Part shown: piece after piece, positions 20,458 through 29,149 of the stretch
How the letters are laid out: every line of letters begins with the position of its first letter
How positions within the stretch are numbered: position 1 is the stretch's first letter
DNA from: Pseudomonas sp. MYb327
GTDB taxonomy: Bacteria; Pseudomonadota; Gammaproteobacteria; Pseudomonadales; Pseudomonadaceae
Length of the DNA stretch: 64,000 nucleotides
Direction: 5' to 3'
NCBI RefSeq assembly: GCF_040438925.1
Contig: NZ_CP159258.1
Span: 2,122,001-2,186,000, forward strand
Position numbers and translations under genes: made by a program
The notes under the pieces: generated by a model
Seen by the model: the letters and a program-made list of their open reading frames with translations, nothing else
Told to the model about the DNA's origin: nothing
The model's database searches: none

Positions 20458-20603
20458 ATCGCTGGCAAGCCAGCTCCTACAGGGGATGGATGGTGTACAC
20501 AAACCAAAAATACGGTAGGAACTGGCTTGCCAGCGATCGCGCTGTGTCAGACCACAGGGATGTTGAATGGGCGAGGCTTCATCGCTGACAAGCCAGCTTC
20601 TAG
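20458..20603. repeat. Cluster of three REP elements
   Basis: CATCGCTGGCAAGCCAGCTCCTACAGGGG is followed by GTAGGAACTGGCTTGCCAGCGATCGC and, about 40 bp on, a decayed copy CATCGCTGACAAGCCAGCTTCTAGTG. The first two are arranged tail-to-tail. The array separates the aldolase and regulator genes. Confidence 0.8.
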
Positions 20604-20705
20604 TGGATTACACCAGACTGGAGACATGGCGGGTTCTTGCTGTACAGTCGTTCAGCTCGCATCCCAATCGTGAGCCCCATGATCGAATCCAGGAGCGTGT
20701 CGCCC

Positions 20706-21353
20706 ATGAATCAGGAAGCCCGTTTTTCCCGCATGGAACCGGAGTTGCGTAAGGCCAATCTGATCGAGGCGACGCTGGTGTGCCTAAAGCGCCACGGTTT
20801 CCAGGGTGCGTCGATCCGCAAGATTTCCGCCGAGGCGGGCGTTTCGGTAGGGCTGATCAGCCATCACTATTCCGGCAAGGACGAACTGGTCGCCGAGGCC
20901 TACATGGCGATCACCGGGCGGGTCATGACCTTGCTGCGCGACGCCATGGAACAAGCCGCGCCGAATGCCCGGGAACGGCTTTCGGCGTTTTTTCGCGGTT
21001 CGTTCTCCGCCGAATTGCTCGATCCGCAACTGATCGATGCCTGGCTGGCGTTCTGGGGCGCGGTAAAAACCGCCGAGGCGATCAACCAGGCGCACGATCA
21101 TTCCTATGGCGAGTACCGCGGAATCTTGCGCAAGGTGCTGACGGAACTGGCACAGGAGGAGGGCTGGGAAAACTTCGACGCCGATCTCGCCGCCATCAGC
21201 CTCAGCGCTTTGCTCGACGGTTTGTGGCTGGAGTCCGGACTCAACCCCGGCACCTTTACTCCGGAACAAGGCATCCAGATTTGCGAGGCCTGGGTCGATG
21301 GGTTGCAAGCCGGCGGACGCCAACGCTTTTGCGGACAGACGAGCAGCTGTTGA
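20706..21353 (+). CDS. TetR-family regulator, BetI-like
   Basis: A 215-residue repressor. The HTH is GASIRKISAEAGVSVGLISHHY near residue 35, and the ligand domain keeps the BetI pattern FFRGSFSAELLDPQLIDAWLAFWGAVK and LSALLDGLWLESGLNP. The start at 20706 is preceded by CAGGAGCG; two ATGs further upstream (20637, 20679) are in frame but less well placed. It is a paralogue of the regulator at 51687-52322. BetI senses choline, but many paralogues serve other amine or amino acid pathways. Its targets here are probably the aldolase and flavoprotein genes. Confidence 0.85.
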   Translation: MNQEARFSRMEPELRKANLIEATLVCLKRHGFQGASIRKISAEAGVSVGLISHHYSGKDELVAEAYMAITGRVMTLLRDAMEQAAPNARERLSAFFRGSFSAELLDPQLIDAWLAFWGAVKTAEAINQAHDHSYGEYRGILRKVLTELAQEEGWENFDADLAAISLSALLDGLWLESGLNPGTFTPEQGIQICEAWVDGLQAGGRQRFCGQTSSC

Positions 21354-21410
21354 TCACCTGTTCAGCAGTAGCTACTCTCTGGCGCTGACGCAGCAAAACA
21401 CTCTAATAAG

Positions 21411-21430
21411 AAATGCGCCTTCGGGCATTT
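21411..21430 (+). terminator. Hairpin just before the aruR start
   Basis: AAATGC-GCCTTCGG-GCATTT forms a 6-bp stem with a short inner CC/GG pair. It ends 15 bp before the aruR ATG. There is no T-run beyond ATTT. It may end the TetR transcript or structure the aruR leader. Confidence 0.35.
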
Positions 21431-21445
21431 GCAGGACTCCAAGTA

Positions 21446-22162
21446 ATGACGCCTCGGGTACTGATCGTCGATGACGATCCGCTGATTCGTGAACTGTTGC
21501 ACGCCTACTTGTCCCAGGAAGGCTACGAGGTGCATAGCGCCGCCACGGCGGAACTGGCCGAAAGCTTCCTGGCGAGCCAGACCGTGGACCTGGTCATGCT
21601 CGATATCCGCTTGCCGGGCAAGGACGGCCTGACCCTCACTCGCGAACTGCGAGTCCGCTCGGAAGTCGGGATCATCCTGATCACTGGGCGCAACGATGAA
21701 ATTGACCGTATCGTCGGCCTTGAATGCGGCGCCGATGACTACGTGATCAAGCCCCTCAACCCGCGCGAACTGGTGTCCCGGGCGAAAAACCTGATCCGCC
21801 GGGTTCGTCACGCGCAGACGCCGCCACCCGTTGCAGCTGTCTCAAAACCGGTCAAGCAGTTTGCCGGTTGGGCACTGGACACCGACCGCCGTCGCCTGAT
21901 CGATCCCGCGGGTAGCGAAACCCTGCTGACCCACGGCGAATACCAACTGCTGAGCGTATTCCTGCGCAACAGCGGCCACACCCTCAGTCGCGACCAGTTG
22001 ATGGACCAGATCCGCAACCGCGAATGGGTCCCTAACGACCGCTCCATCGACGTGCTGGTGGGCCGCTTGCGCCGCAAGTTGCACGACGACCCAGCCGAGC
22101 CGCAGTTGATCATCACCATCCACGGCGCCGGTTACCTGTTCACTGCCAGCCTGGCGGCGTGA
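21446..22162 (+). CDS. aruR: Response regulator, OmpR family, AruR-like
   Basis: A 238-residue DNA-binding response regulator. The receiver domain (residues 1-115) has the phospho-acceptor D53 in VMLDIRLPG, the acidic pair at VDDDP and the conserved KP in YVIKPLN. The C-terminal winged helix reads NSGHTLSRDQLMDQIRN and DRSIDVLVGRLRRKL. The start at 21446 (MTPRVLIVDDD) is chosen on homology. It overlaps the next gene by 4 bp (GTGA). The order regulator, kinase, permease, CoA genes, aruI, aruH matches the P. aeruginosa arginine transaminase locus, from which the AruR name is taken. Confidence 0.85.
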   Translation: MTPRVLIVDDDPLIRELLHAYLSQEGYEVHSAATAELAESFLASQTVDLVMLDIRLPGKDGLTLTRELRVRSEVGIILITGRNDEIDRIVGLECGADDYVIKPLNPRELVSRAKNLIRRVRHAQTPPPVAAVSKPVKQFAGWALDTDRRRLIDPAGSETLLTHGEYQLLSVFLRNSGHTLSRDQLMDQIRNREWVPNDRSIDVLVGRLRRKLHDDPAEPQLIITIHGAGYLFTASLAA

Positions 22163-22941
22163 CCGTTGTGCGGCGATTGCTCTGGCTGATGCTGGTGCTG
22201 CTGGCGGGCAATACACTCGCGGCAGAAAAGGTGCGCTATTGCGACTATCCGGTGTACCCGCCAATTTCCTGGAGCGACGGCAAGCAGGTACGTGGTCTGG
22301 CGCCCAGCGTGGTGCAAAAGCTCTTCGGCGAACTGGGCTACGAAGTCGAGATCGTGGTGTTGGGCAACTGGAAACGTTGCCTGATCGACGTCGCCGAAGG
22401 CCGGGTCGATGTGGTGCTGGCTTACAGCACGGCGCAACGGGAACAGAGCATGCTGTTCTCCACGGTGCCGGTGCTGCGCGAAGAGGTCGCGCTGTTTATC
22501 AATCGCCAGCATCCGGTGAAGTTCGAGCGGCTTGAAGATCTGGCCAACTACCGTGGCGGACTGCTGTTTGGCGAAAGTTACGGCGTGGAGTTCGATCGCA
22601 TGGTCGCGCAAAACAACAACATCGAATGGGTCTCGGACAGCCGCCAGAACTTCGGCAAGCTGATTCGCGGGCGCATTGATTTCATCACCCAGGAGCGCCG
22701 CACCGGGCAGTTGTACATCGAGAACCTTGCGGGGGCCGAAGACTTGGTGGCGCTGCCCAAGGCTCTGAGCGTGGACTATCTGCGGGTAGCTGTTTCGCGT
22801 CTTTCGCCACTGGCCAATCGAATGCCGGAAATCAATGCGCAATTACAGCGCATGGTTGATGCCGGCGACATCGAGCGCCTGCTCAATGAAAGCGAAGTCA
22901 CCTACCGCGACATGATCAATCTGCCGGTGAACGCGCCATGA
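22159..22941 (+). CDS. Periplasmic substrate-binding protein inside the aruRS operon
   Basis: A 260-residue protein with a signal peptide ([17 protein letters not shown]) and the fold of solute-binding protein family 3: [14 protein letters not shown], then [24 protein letters not shown] start at 22159 overlaps the aruR stop, and its own stop overlaps the kinase ATG. No permease belongs to it. Because it is locked between regulator and kinase, it probably delivers ligand (arginine or a derivative) to the sensor domain of the kinase, much as TorT does for TorS. Sensing rather than uptake is an inference from context. Confidence 0.8.
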   Translation: MTVVRRLLWLMLVLLAGNTLAAEKVRYCDYPVYPPISWSDGKQVRGLAPSVVQKLFGELGYEVEIVVLGNWKRCLIDVAEGRVDVVLAYSTAQREQSMLFSTVPVLREEVALFINRQHPVKFERLEDLANYRGGLLFGESYGVEFDRMVAQNNNIEWVSDSRQNFGKLIRGRIDFITQERRTGQLYIENLAGAEDLVALPKALSVDYLRVAVSRLSPLANRMPEINAQLQRMVDAGDIERLLNESEVTYRDMINLPVNAP

Positions 22942-25199
22942 TCCGCGCTCGACCCGGTGGTCTGTTGCGGCGCCTGCTGCTGTTCATTCTGTTGTTCAGC
23001 CTGTGCTTCACTGTGCTCGCCAGCACGGTGCAGTTGTATATCGAATATCGCCGGGAAATGCGCGAGATTGATTCGCGCATGGAGCTGATTCGCGCCGGCT
23101 ATCTGGCAAGCCTGGAACGCAGTCTGTGGGATCTGAACCAGGAACAGTTGAACGTGCAATTGCGTGGCCTGGTGGATTTTTCCGACGTGGCGCGGGTGCA
23201 CCTGACCAGCCCGGATTTCGACCTGTTGCAGGGGAATCCGGACCCGGTCGGGCCGTTGCGCGTCGAGCGTTTCACCTTGGACTACCAGCCACCGTCCGGC
23301 CCGACGCGGCATCTTGGGGAGCTGGAGGTCAGCACCGATCTGGGCGCGGTTTATCAGCGCCTGTACACCACGGGGTTGACCAGCCTGCTGTGGATGAGCG
23401 TTTTCCTGTGTGGCCTGGCAGTGGCGCTCTCCGGGTTGTTTTACCGATTGGTCACCCGTCACCTGCAAGTCATGGCCGATTTTGCCCGACGCATTGCCGC
23501 CGGTGAATGGCACGAGCCGTTGCGCCTGGAGAAGCATCGTGGCGTCTTTCAAGACGAAATCGACACCGTGGCCCACGCCCTCGACGACATGCGCCGGGCG
23601 ATCCTGAGCGATATCGACCGCCGCGAGACTGATCGCCTGGCCTTGCAGGACAACCGCGATGAATTGGTGCGCATGGTCGAGCGTCGCACCGCCAGCCTGA
23701 TGCGCGCCAAGGATGAAGCGGAAGCAGCGAACCAGGCCAAGTCGCGGTTTCTGGCAACCATGAGCCATGAACTGCGCACGCCGCTCAATGGCATCCTCGG
23801 CATGGCCGAATTGCTGCGCGGCGCGAGCCTGGACCGGCAAGACAGTAAACGCCTGGATGCATTGCACAAGGCCGGCGAAGGTTTGCTCTCGATCCTCAAT
23901 GAAGTGCTGTATTTCGCCAAACTGGAGGAGGGCGTCAGTCAGCCGGAGCCCGTTGATTTTTCGCTTCGCCAGTTGCTCGACGAAGTCCTCACGCTATTGG
24001 AACCCAAGGCGCTGGACAACGACACGATTCTGCTTTGCCGGGTCGATCAGCGTGTGGCCGGGCAACATCACGGCGCCGAGCAGTTCTTGCGCCAGGTCCT
24101 GAGCAACTTGCTGGCCAACGCGATCAAGTTCACCGAAGGCGGGGAAGTCAGCGTAGAAGTGGCGCTGCTCGTGCAGCCGGAAAGTCAGATCGGGCAATGC
24201 CTGCGGGTGAGCATCTCGGACAACGGCATCGGCATTGCGCCGGCCATGCAGGCGAAGATCTTCGAACGCTTCACCCAGGCCAGTGAAGAAGTCGCGCAGC
24301 GCTTTGGCGGCACCGGATTGGGGTTGGCGATCTGCAAGCATCTGGTGGAGAAGATGGGTGGCCGTATTGGCGTCAGCAGCGAAGTCGGGCAGGGCAGTTG
24401 TTTCTGGTTTGAACTGACGTTGCAGCCGGCCAGCGGTGTGAATGACGTGACACCGATTCAAGCGGCGGGCCCGGCGCTGGAGATTCTGGTGGTCGAAGAT
24501 GTGGCGCTGAACCGAGAAGTCGCCGAGGGTCTGTTGCAACGGGACGGGCATCAGGTGTGGTTGGCCGAGGACGCTGAACAAGCGTTGGTCCTATGCGCTA
24601 CGCGGACCTACGATCTGATTCTGCTGGATGTGCATTTGCCGGGTATGAGCGGCGTCGAGTTGTGCAAACAGATCCGCAGCCACGACGGACCGAACCAGCA
24701 AACGCGGATATTCGCCCTGACCGCCAGCGTACAACCGGCGCTGGTGCGCGGGTATCTGGACGCGGGCATGGATGGCATCCTGGCCAAACCGTTGAAACTG
24801 CAAAATCTGCGTCAAGTGCTGGCGGGGCAGGCGACTGCCGTCGAGTCGGAGCTGGGCGACGAATCGATGGACTGGCCATTGCTGCAAACCCATCGCACCT
24901 TGCTCGGCGAACAAAAAGTGCAGGGGTTGCTGACGGTGCTGCGCGATTCGATCCTGCAACACCGCGAAGCACTGAGCGAAGCCATTGAAGCCGACGACTG
25001 CACGGAAGTTGCGCAACTGGCGCACCGATTGGCCGGCAGCTGCGATTCACTGGGCTTTCGGGCGTTGGCGTCGGTATTGCGAACGCTGGAAACGGCGGCG
25101 TTGGGTAGCGATGAATGCGCGATCCGCTCGCTGCTGCCGTCCGTTCAAACGCATGTAAAGCATTCGCTGCACACCCTGAAAGGCCTGTTGCAGAGCTGA
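22938..25199 (+). CDS. aruS: Hybrid sensor histidine kinase, AruS/TorS-like
   Basis: A 753-residue inner-membrane kinase. Two transmembrane segments (about residues 10-32 and 145-168) flank a periplasmic region of about 110 residues. HAMP is near 170-220, followed by a coiled coil and HisKA with H277 in [13 protein letters not shown]. The ATPase domain has [19 protein letters not shown] and [13 protein letters not shown] receiver domain carries D564 in [12 protein letters not shown]-terminal Hpt domain carries H696 in [13 protein letters not shown]. The relay His-Asp-His to the D53 of AruR is complete. Position and architecture fit AruS, which switches on arginine transaminase genes. Confidence 0.88.
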   Translation: MIRARPGGLLRRLLLFILLFSLCFTVLASTVQLYIEYRREMREIDSRMELIRAGYLASLERSLWDLNQEQLNVQLRGLVDFSDVARVHLTSPDFDLLQGNPDPVGPLRVERFTLDYQPPSGPTRHLGELEVSTDLGAVYQRLYTTGLTSLLWMSVFLCGLAVALSGLFYRLVTRHLQVMADFARRIAAGEWHEPLRLEKHRGVFQDEIDTVAHALDDMRRAILSDIDRRETDRLALQDNRDELVRMVERRTASLMRAKDEAEAANQAKSRFLATMSHELRTPLNGILGMAELLRGASLDRQDSKRLDALHKAGEGLLSILNEVLYFAKLEEGVSQPEPVDFSLRQLLDEVLTLLEPKALDNDTILLCRVDQRVAGQHHGAEQFLRQVLSNLLANAIKFTEGGEVSVEVALLVQPESQIGQCLRVSISDNGIGIAPAMQAKIFERFTQASEEVAQRFGGTGLGLAICKHLVEKMGGRIGVSSEVGQGSCFWFELTLQPASGVNDVTPIQAAGPALEILVVEDVALNREVAEGLLQRDGHQVWLAEDAEQALVLCATRTYDLILLDVHLPGMSGVELCKQIRSHDGPNQQTRIFALTASVQPALVRGYLDAGMDGILAKPLKLQNLRQVLAGQATAVESELGDESMDWPLLQTHRTLLGEQKVQGLLTVLRDSILQHREALSEAIEADDCTEVAQLAHRLAGSCDSLGFRALASVLRTLETAALGSDECAIRSLLPSVQTHVKHSLHTLKGLLQS

Positions 25200-25209
25200 C
25201 GTACAGTTT

Positions 25210-25229
25210 TGTTACGACTTTCTACAACT
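25210..25229 (-). promoter_or_regulatory. Candidate AruR box 1, before the permease
   Basis: On the minus strand the site reads AGTTGTAGAAAGTCGTAACA. It matches 16 of 20 positions of the site at 26941-26960. Two AGTYGT half-sites spaced 10 bp apart are the usual layout for OmpR-family regulators. It begins 10 bp after the aruS stop and lies ahead of the leader ORF and permease. Confidence 0.5.
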
Positions 25230-25323
25230 TCGATCTTTACGTACAACTCGGCCTTACATCGCTTTCCAATAATCGACGCAACCGCCGCAGCGCGGTCTTC
25301 GAAGCTTATTGGAGATAATAATA

Positions 25324-25398
25324 ATGAATTGCCGTAAAGCTGATCCTTCCCTGCGCCGTGACGTCCTGTCATGCGCTGTACACCTCTCTGACTGCTGA
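25324..25398 (+). CDS. Small leader ORF of 24 residues before the permease
   Basis: ATG at 25324 has TTGGAG upstream. The peptide begins MNCRKADPSLRRDVLS and ends CAVHLSDC with TGA at 25398. The permease start is 9 bp further on, with its GAGGTGA site overlapping the peptide stop, so the two frames can be translationally coupled. The peptide carries three arginines, two of them adjacent. In a locus for arginine use, a regulatory leader is a natural reading. No terminator-like hairpin was found after it. Confidence 0.45.
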   Translation: MNCRKADPSLRRDVLSCAVHLSDC

Positions 25399-25407
25399 GG
25401 TGACGAC

Positions 25408-26820
25408 ATGAGCGAAAACATCGACCGTAAGGGCATCCAACTGACCCGCGCCCTGAAGAGCCGGCACATTTTCATGCTGTCGCTGGGCGGCGTGATCGGC
25501 ACCGGGTTGTTTATGGGCTCCGGCGTGACCATCAATCAGGGCGGCCCGGTCGGGGCGATTCTGGCGTATCTGGTCGCCGGATTCCTGATGTACCTGGTGA
25601 TGGTCTGCCTCGGCGAACTGTCGGTGCAGATGCCGGTTTCCGGTTCGTTCCAGACCCACGCCACCAAGTTCATCGGGCCCGCCACTGGCTTCATGATCGG
25701 TTGGGTGTACTGGATGAGCTGGGCCACCACCGTCGGCCTGGAGTTCACCGCAGCGGGCATGTTGATGACGCGTTGGTTCCCGGCAGTGCCGATCTGGTAT
25801 TGGTCGGCGTTGTTTGTGGTGGTGCTGTTCGGCATCAACGCGATGGCGACCCGTGCTTTCGGTGAGGCGGAATACTGGTTCTCGGGGATCAAGGTTGCAG
25901 CCATTCTGGGTTTCATCGTGGTCGGCGTGCTGGTGATCTTCGGCGCAATCCCGCTGACCAGCGGCGCACCGGCGCCGATGATGAGCAACCTGATCGGCGA
26001 CTCGCTGTTCCCCAACGGCATGTCCGCCGTGTTCGCGGTGATGATGACCGTGGTCTACGCCTTCCAGGGCTGCGAGATCATGGGTGTGGCGGCCGGCGAA
26101 ACCGATCAACCGGAAAAAAGCATCCCGCGCGCCGTGCGCAACGTGGTGTTCCGCGTGCTGATCTTCTACGTGCTGGCGATCATCGTGCTGTCGGCCATCG
26201 TGCCGTGGCAGCAGGCAGGGCTGATGGAGAGTCCGTTCGTGCAGGTGTTCGACATGGTCGGCATTCCGTTTGCGGCTGACCTGATGAACTTTGTGATCCT
26301 CACGGCGATTCTCTCGGTGGGTAACTCCGGCCTGTACGCTTCGACCCGTATCCTCTGGGCGATGTCGAAAACCGGCATGGCGCCCAAGAGTCTTTCGCCG
26401 CTGAGCAAGCGCGGCGTGCCGTTGCGTGCCTTGAGCATCACCTTGTGCTTCGCGTTGGTATCGCTGATGACCAGTTTCGTCGCGGCCGACACGTTGTTCA
26501 TGGTGCTGATGGCGGTGAGCGGTATGTCCGGCACGGTGACCTGGATTGTCATCGCATTGGCGCAATACAAGTTCCGCAAAGCCTACCTGCGCGATGGCGG
26601 CAAACTCGGCGACCTGAAATATCGCGCGCCATGGTTCCCGGTGTTGCCGCTGATGTGCATCACCCTGTGCTGCTCACTGTTCGTGTTCCTGGCACTGGAT
26701 GAAACCCAACGGCCGTCGTTGTACTGGGGCTTCGGGTTTATCGCCCTGTGCTATGGCGCGTACTTCCTGTTCCATCGCAAACGTGAGGCCGAGCTGGCGC
26801 CGAGTCTGCCGACGGTTTAA
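25408..26820 (+). CDS. Amino acid permease, APC family (AAT type)
   Basis: A 470-residue inner-membrane symporter with 12 predicted segments. The N-terminus RALKSRHIFMLSLGGVIGTGLFMGSG is the AAT subfamily signature shared with LysP, AroP and S-methylmethionine permease. The unwound helix motif GGVIGTGLF and the acidic GELSVQMPVSGSF follow. It comes after aruS and the leader ORF, so arginine or a related basic amino acid is the likely cargo. Later genes are separated by a REP and a second promoter region. Family is certain; substrate is inferred. Confidence 0.88.
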   Translation: MSENIDRKGIQLTRALKSRHIFMLSLGGVIGTGLFMGSGVTINQGGPVGAILAYLVAGFLMYLVMVCLGELSVQMPVSGSFQTHATKFIGPATGFMIGWVYWMSWATTVGLEFTAAGMLMTRWFPAVPIWYWSALFVVVLFGINAMATRAFGEAEYWFSGIKVAAILGFIVVGVLVIFGAIPLTSGAPAPMMSNLIGDSLFPNGMSAVFAVMMTVVYAFQGCEIMGVAAGETDQPEKSIPRAVRNVVFRVLIFYVLAIIVLSAIVPWQQAGLMESPFVQVFDMVGIPFAADLMNFVILTAILSVGNSGLYASTRILWAMSKTGMAPKSLSPLSKRGVPLRALSITLCFALVSLMTSFVAADTLFMVLMAVSGMSGTVTWIVIALAQYKFRKAYLRDGGKLGDLKYRAPWFPVLPLMCITLCCSLFVFLALDETQRPSLYWGFGFIALCYGAYFLFHRKREAELAPSLPTV

Positions 26821-26830
26821 CGACTTAACC

Positions 26831-26928
26831 CTGTGGGAGCGAGCCTGCTCGCGATAGCGGTGTATCAGTCAACAGAGATGTTGAATGTGATTCCGTCATC
26901 GCGAGCAGGCTCGCTCCCACATTTTTTT
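26831..26928. repeat. REP pair with T-run, probable terminator
   Basis: CTGTGGGAGCGAGCCTGCTCGCGATAGCGG faces CATCGCGAGCAGGCTCGCTCCCACA, followed by TTTTTTTG. The pair ends the permease unit and the T-run fits transcription termination on the plus strand. The whole gap 26821-27135 holds this repeat, the candidate AruR box 2 and a TetR-like site. Confidence 0.75.
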
Positions 26929-26940
26929 GTGACTGTAGCG

Positions 26941-26960
26941 AGTTGTTCGAAGTTGTAACA
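26941..26960 (+). promoter_or_regulatory. Candidate AruR box 2, before the CoA genes
   Basis: AGTTGTTCGAAGTTGTAACA consists of two direct AGTTGT half-sites spaced exactly 10 bp apart. It shares 16 of 20 bases with the site at 25210-25229 on the other strand. It lies 176 bp before the enoyl-CoA hydratase start, at the head of the operon that includes aruI and aruH. Confidence 0.5.
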
Positions 26961-27065
26961 GCGCCAACGACTTACGTCCTCACTTCTAGAAATAACTCAA
27001 TAAAACCAATGTGTTATCAAAATTTATAGCGTGTTACAGCTCATTGATTCGCCGATTGCCGCCTT

Positions 27066-27083
27066 ACTGAACACTCGTTTAGT
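27066..27083. promoter_or_regulatory. TetR-like inverted repeat before the CoA genes
   Basis: ACTGAAC-ACTC-GTTTAGT has 7-bp arms with one mismatch. The spacing and the GAAC/GTTT core resemble sites of acyl-CoA-responsive TetR regulators such as PsrA. It lies 52 bp before the enoyl-CoA hydratase start. The cognate regulator is not visible here. Confidence 0.35.
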
Positions 27084-27135
27084 ATGGCCGCAAGTCGCAT
27101 CACCTCAAGACAAACAAAATAATTCGAGGACCCGC

Positions 27136-27927
27136 ATGACTACTCACGATTCGCTGCTCAGCCAGGTCGAAGCAGGCGTTGCCTGGATCACCCTCAATCG
27201 CACCGCCCAGCGCAATGCGCTGGACATCCCGACCCTGAAAAGTCTTCACGCCTTGCTCGACGCGTTCAACGCCGATCCTGCTGTTCGGGTGGTGGTGTTG
27301 ACTGGCAGCGGTCGCAGCTTCTGCGCCGGCGCCGACCTTGCCGAGTGGGCCGAAGCTGAAGCCCGTGGCGCACTGGAAACCTACGGCTGGACTGAAACCG
27401 CCCACGCCCTGATGACGCGTTTGCACAGCCTGGATAAACCGACTATCGCCGCCATCAACGGCACCGCCGTCGGCGCCGGGATGGACCTGACCCTGTGCTG
27501 CGACCTGCGCATCGCCGCGCAATCTGCTCGCTTCAAGGCCGGTTACACCAGCATGGCCTATTCCCCGGACGCCGGCGCCAGTTGGCATCTGCCACGGCTG
27601 ATCGGCACCGAGCAAGCCAAGCGTCTGTTGTTCCTCGATGAATTGTGGGGCGCCGACCGCGCCCTCGACGCCGGTCTGGTCGGTGATGTGTGCGCTGACG
27701 ATCAACTGTTGAGCGTCACCGGCGAACTCGCCGCACGCCTGGCTGGCGGGCCAACCTTTGCCTTTGCCCAGACCAAAAAACTCATGCGCGAAGGCGCCGA
27801 CCGCAGCCTGCCCGAGCAACTGCAAGCGGAACTGGCCGCTGGCCTGTTGTGCGGACGCAGCGAAGACGGCAACGAAGCCCTGCGCGCCGCCATGGAAAAA
27901 CGCCCGGCACGCTTTATCGGTCGCTAA
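27136..27927 (+). CDS. Enoyl-CoA hydratase/isomerase family protein
   Basis: A 263-residue crotonase-fold enzyme. Oxyanion-hole segments read FCAGADLAEW and NGTAVGAGMDLTLCCD. The region after this, YSPDAGASWHLPRLIG, resembles PaaG-type members. The start at 27136 has CGAGGA upstream; the longer frame to 27031 covers promoter sequence. It leads an operon with acyl-CoA dehydrogenase, acyl-CoA synthetase, aruI, aruH and aldehyde dehydrogenase. The same gene order is found in the P. aeruginosa aru region. The acyl-CoA substrate is unknown. Confidence 0.87.
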   Translation: MTTHDSLLSQVEAGVAWITLNRTAQRNALDIPTLKSLHALLDAFNADPAVRVVVLTGSGRSFCAGADLAEWAEAEARGALETYGWTETAHALMTRLHSLDKPTIAAINGTAVGAGMDLTLCCDLRIAAQSARFKAGYTSMAYSPDAGASWHLPRLIGTEQAKRLLFLDELWGADRALDAGLVGDVCADDQLLSVTGELAARLAGGPTFAFAQTKKLMREGADRSLPEQLQAELAAGLLCGRSEDGNEALRAAMEKRPARFIGR

Positions 27928-27971
27928 GCCCCGGCAAACCTCTATCCGCACACGAACAACAGGTAGCATCC

Positions 27972-29132
27972 ATGAATTTCCAACTGACCCAAGAACAAGA
28001 AATGTTGGTGGACTCGGTACGCAGCTTCGTCGAGAAGGAACTGCTGCCTTATGAAACCGAGGTCGATCGCGCCGATGAGGTTTCCCCTGAACTCGCCGCG
28101 CAGATTCGCGGCAAGGCGATTGCCGCCGGTTTCTACGCGTTCAACATGCCGGAAGAGGTGGGCGGTGGCGGTCTGGATTACCTGTCCCAAGCGCTGATCG
28201 AGCGTGAACTGTCGAAAGTTTCCTGGGCGCTGCACGTGTTCGTCGCGCGGCCTTCGAAGATCCTCATGGCCTGCACCGGCGACCAGATCAAGGACTACCT
28301 GTTGCCATGCATCCAGGGCGAGAAAATCGACTGCTTCGCGCTGACCGAACCGGGCGCCGGTTCCGATGCCAACGCGATCAAGACCCGCGCCGTGCGTGAG
28401 GGCGACGACTTCGTCCTGAACGGCAGCAAACACTTCATCAGCCACGCCGGGCATGCCGATTTCGCCATCGTCTTCGCCGTGACCGACACCTACGAACACA
28501 ACGGAAAGAAACGCAACGCCGTGACCTCGTTCCTGGTTGACCGCAACACGCCCGGCATGACCATTCGCCGTGGGCCGAAGTGCGTGAGCAACCGTGGCTA
28601 CCACACCTTTGAAATGTTCTTCGACGACTGCCGCGTTCCGGCCTCCAAAGTACTGGGCGAAGTCGGCAAGGGTTGGGAAGTGGCCAACGCCTGGCTGACC
28701 GCCGGACGGGTGATGGTTGCCGCCAACTGCGTCGGTCAGGCGCAACGGGCGCTAGACGTTTCGCTGCAATGGGCGGCCGACCGCAAACAATTCGGCCAGG
28801 CTATCGGCAACTTCCAGGGCGTGTCATTCAAGCTCGCGGATATGGCCACGCAAATCCGCGCCGCTGAACTGCTGACCCTGCACACCGCATGGAAAATGGA
28901 CCAGGGCACCATGACCGATGGCGAGGCCGGCATGGCCAAGCTGTTCGCCAGTGAAGTGTTGGGCCGCGCGGCGGACGAGGCCGTGCAGATCTTCGGTGGC
29001 ATGGGCCTGATGGATGAGAGTCCGGTGGAACGCATCTGGCGTAACGCGCGAATCGAGCGGGTCTGGGAAGGCACCTCGGAAATCCAGCGTCATATCATTT
29101 CCCGCGAACTGCTGCGGCCGCTGTTGCGCTGA
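27972..29132 (+). CDS. Acyl-CoA dehydrogenase
   Basis: A 386-residue flavoenzyme that introduces a 2,3 double bond in an acyl-CoA and passes electrons to ETF. The FAD/substrate segment CFALTEPGAGSDA and the C-terminal EIFGGMGL-like stretch (QIFGGMGLMDE) are present. The catalytic base is the glutamate of WEGTSEIQRH. The start at 27972 (MNFQLTQEQEML) is the family start. It lies 44 bp after the hydratase gene. A synthetase, dehydrogenase and hydratase in sequence suggest partial beta-oxidation of an arginine-derived acid, but this is an inference. Confidence 0.9.
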   Translation: MNFQLTQEQEMLVDSVRSFVEKELLPYETEVDRADEVSPELAAQIRGKAIAAGFYAFNMPEEVGGGGLDYLSQALIERELSKVSWALHVFVARPSKILMACTGDQIKDYLLPCIQGEKIDCFALTEPGAGSDANAIKTRAVREGDDFVLNGSKHFISHAGHADFAIVFAVTDTYEHNGKKRNAVTSFLVDRNTPGMTIRRGPKCVSNRGYHTFEMFFDDCRVPASKVLGEVGKGWEVANAWLTAGRVMVAANCVGQAQRALDVSLQWAADRKQFGQAIGNFQGVSFKLADMATQIRAAELLTLHTAWKMDQGTMTDGEAGMAKLFASEVLGRAADEAVQIFGGMGLMDESPVERIWRNARIERVWEGTSEIQRHIISRELLRPLLR

Positions 29133-29149
29133 TCGCCCGGAGAATTCCT

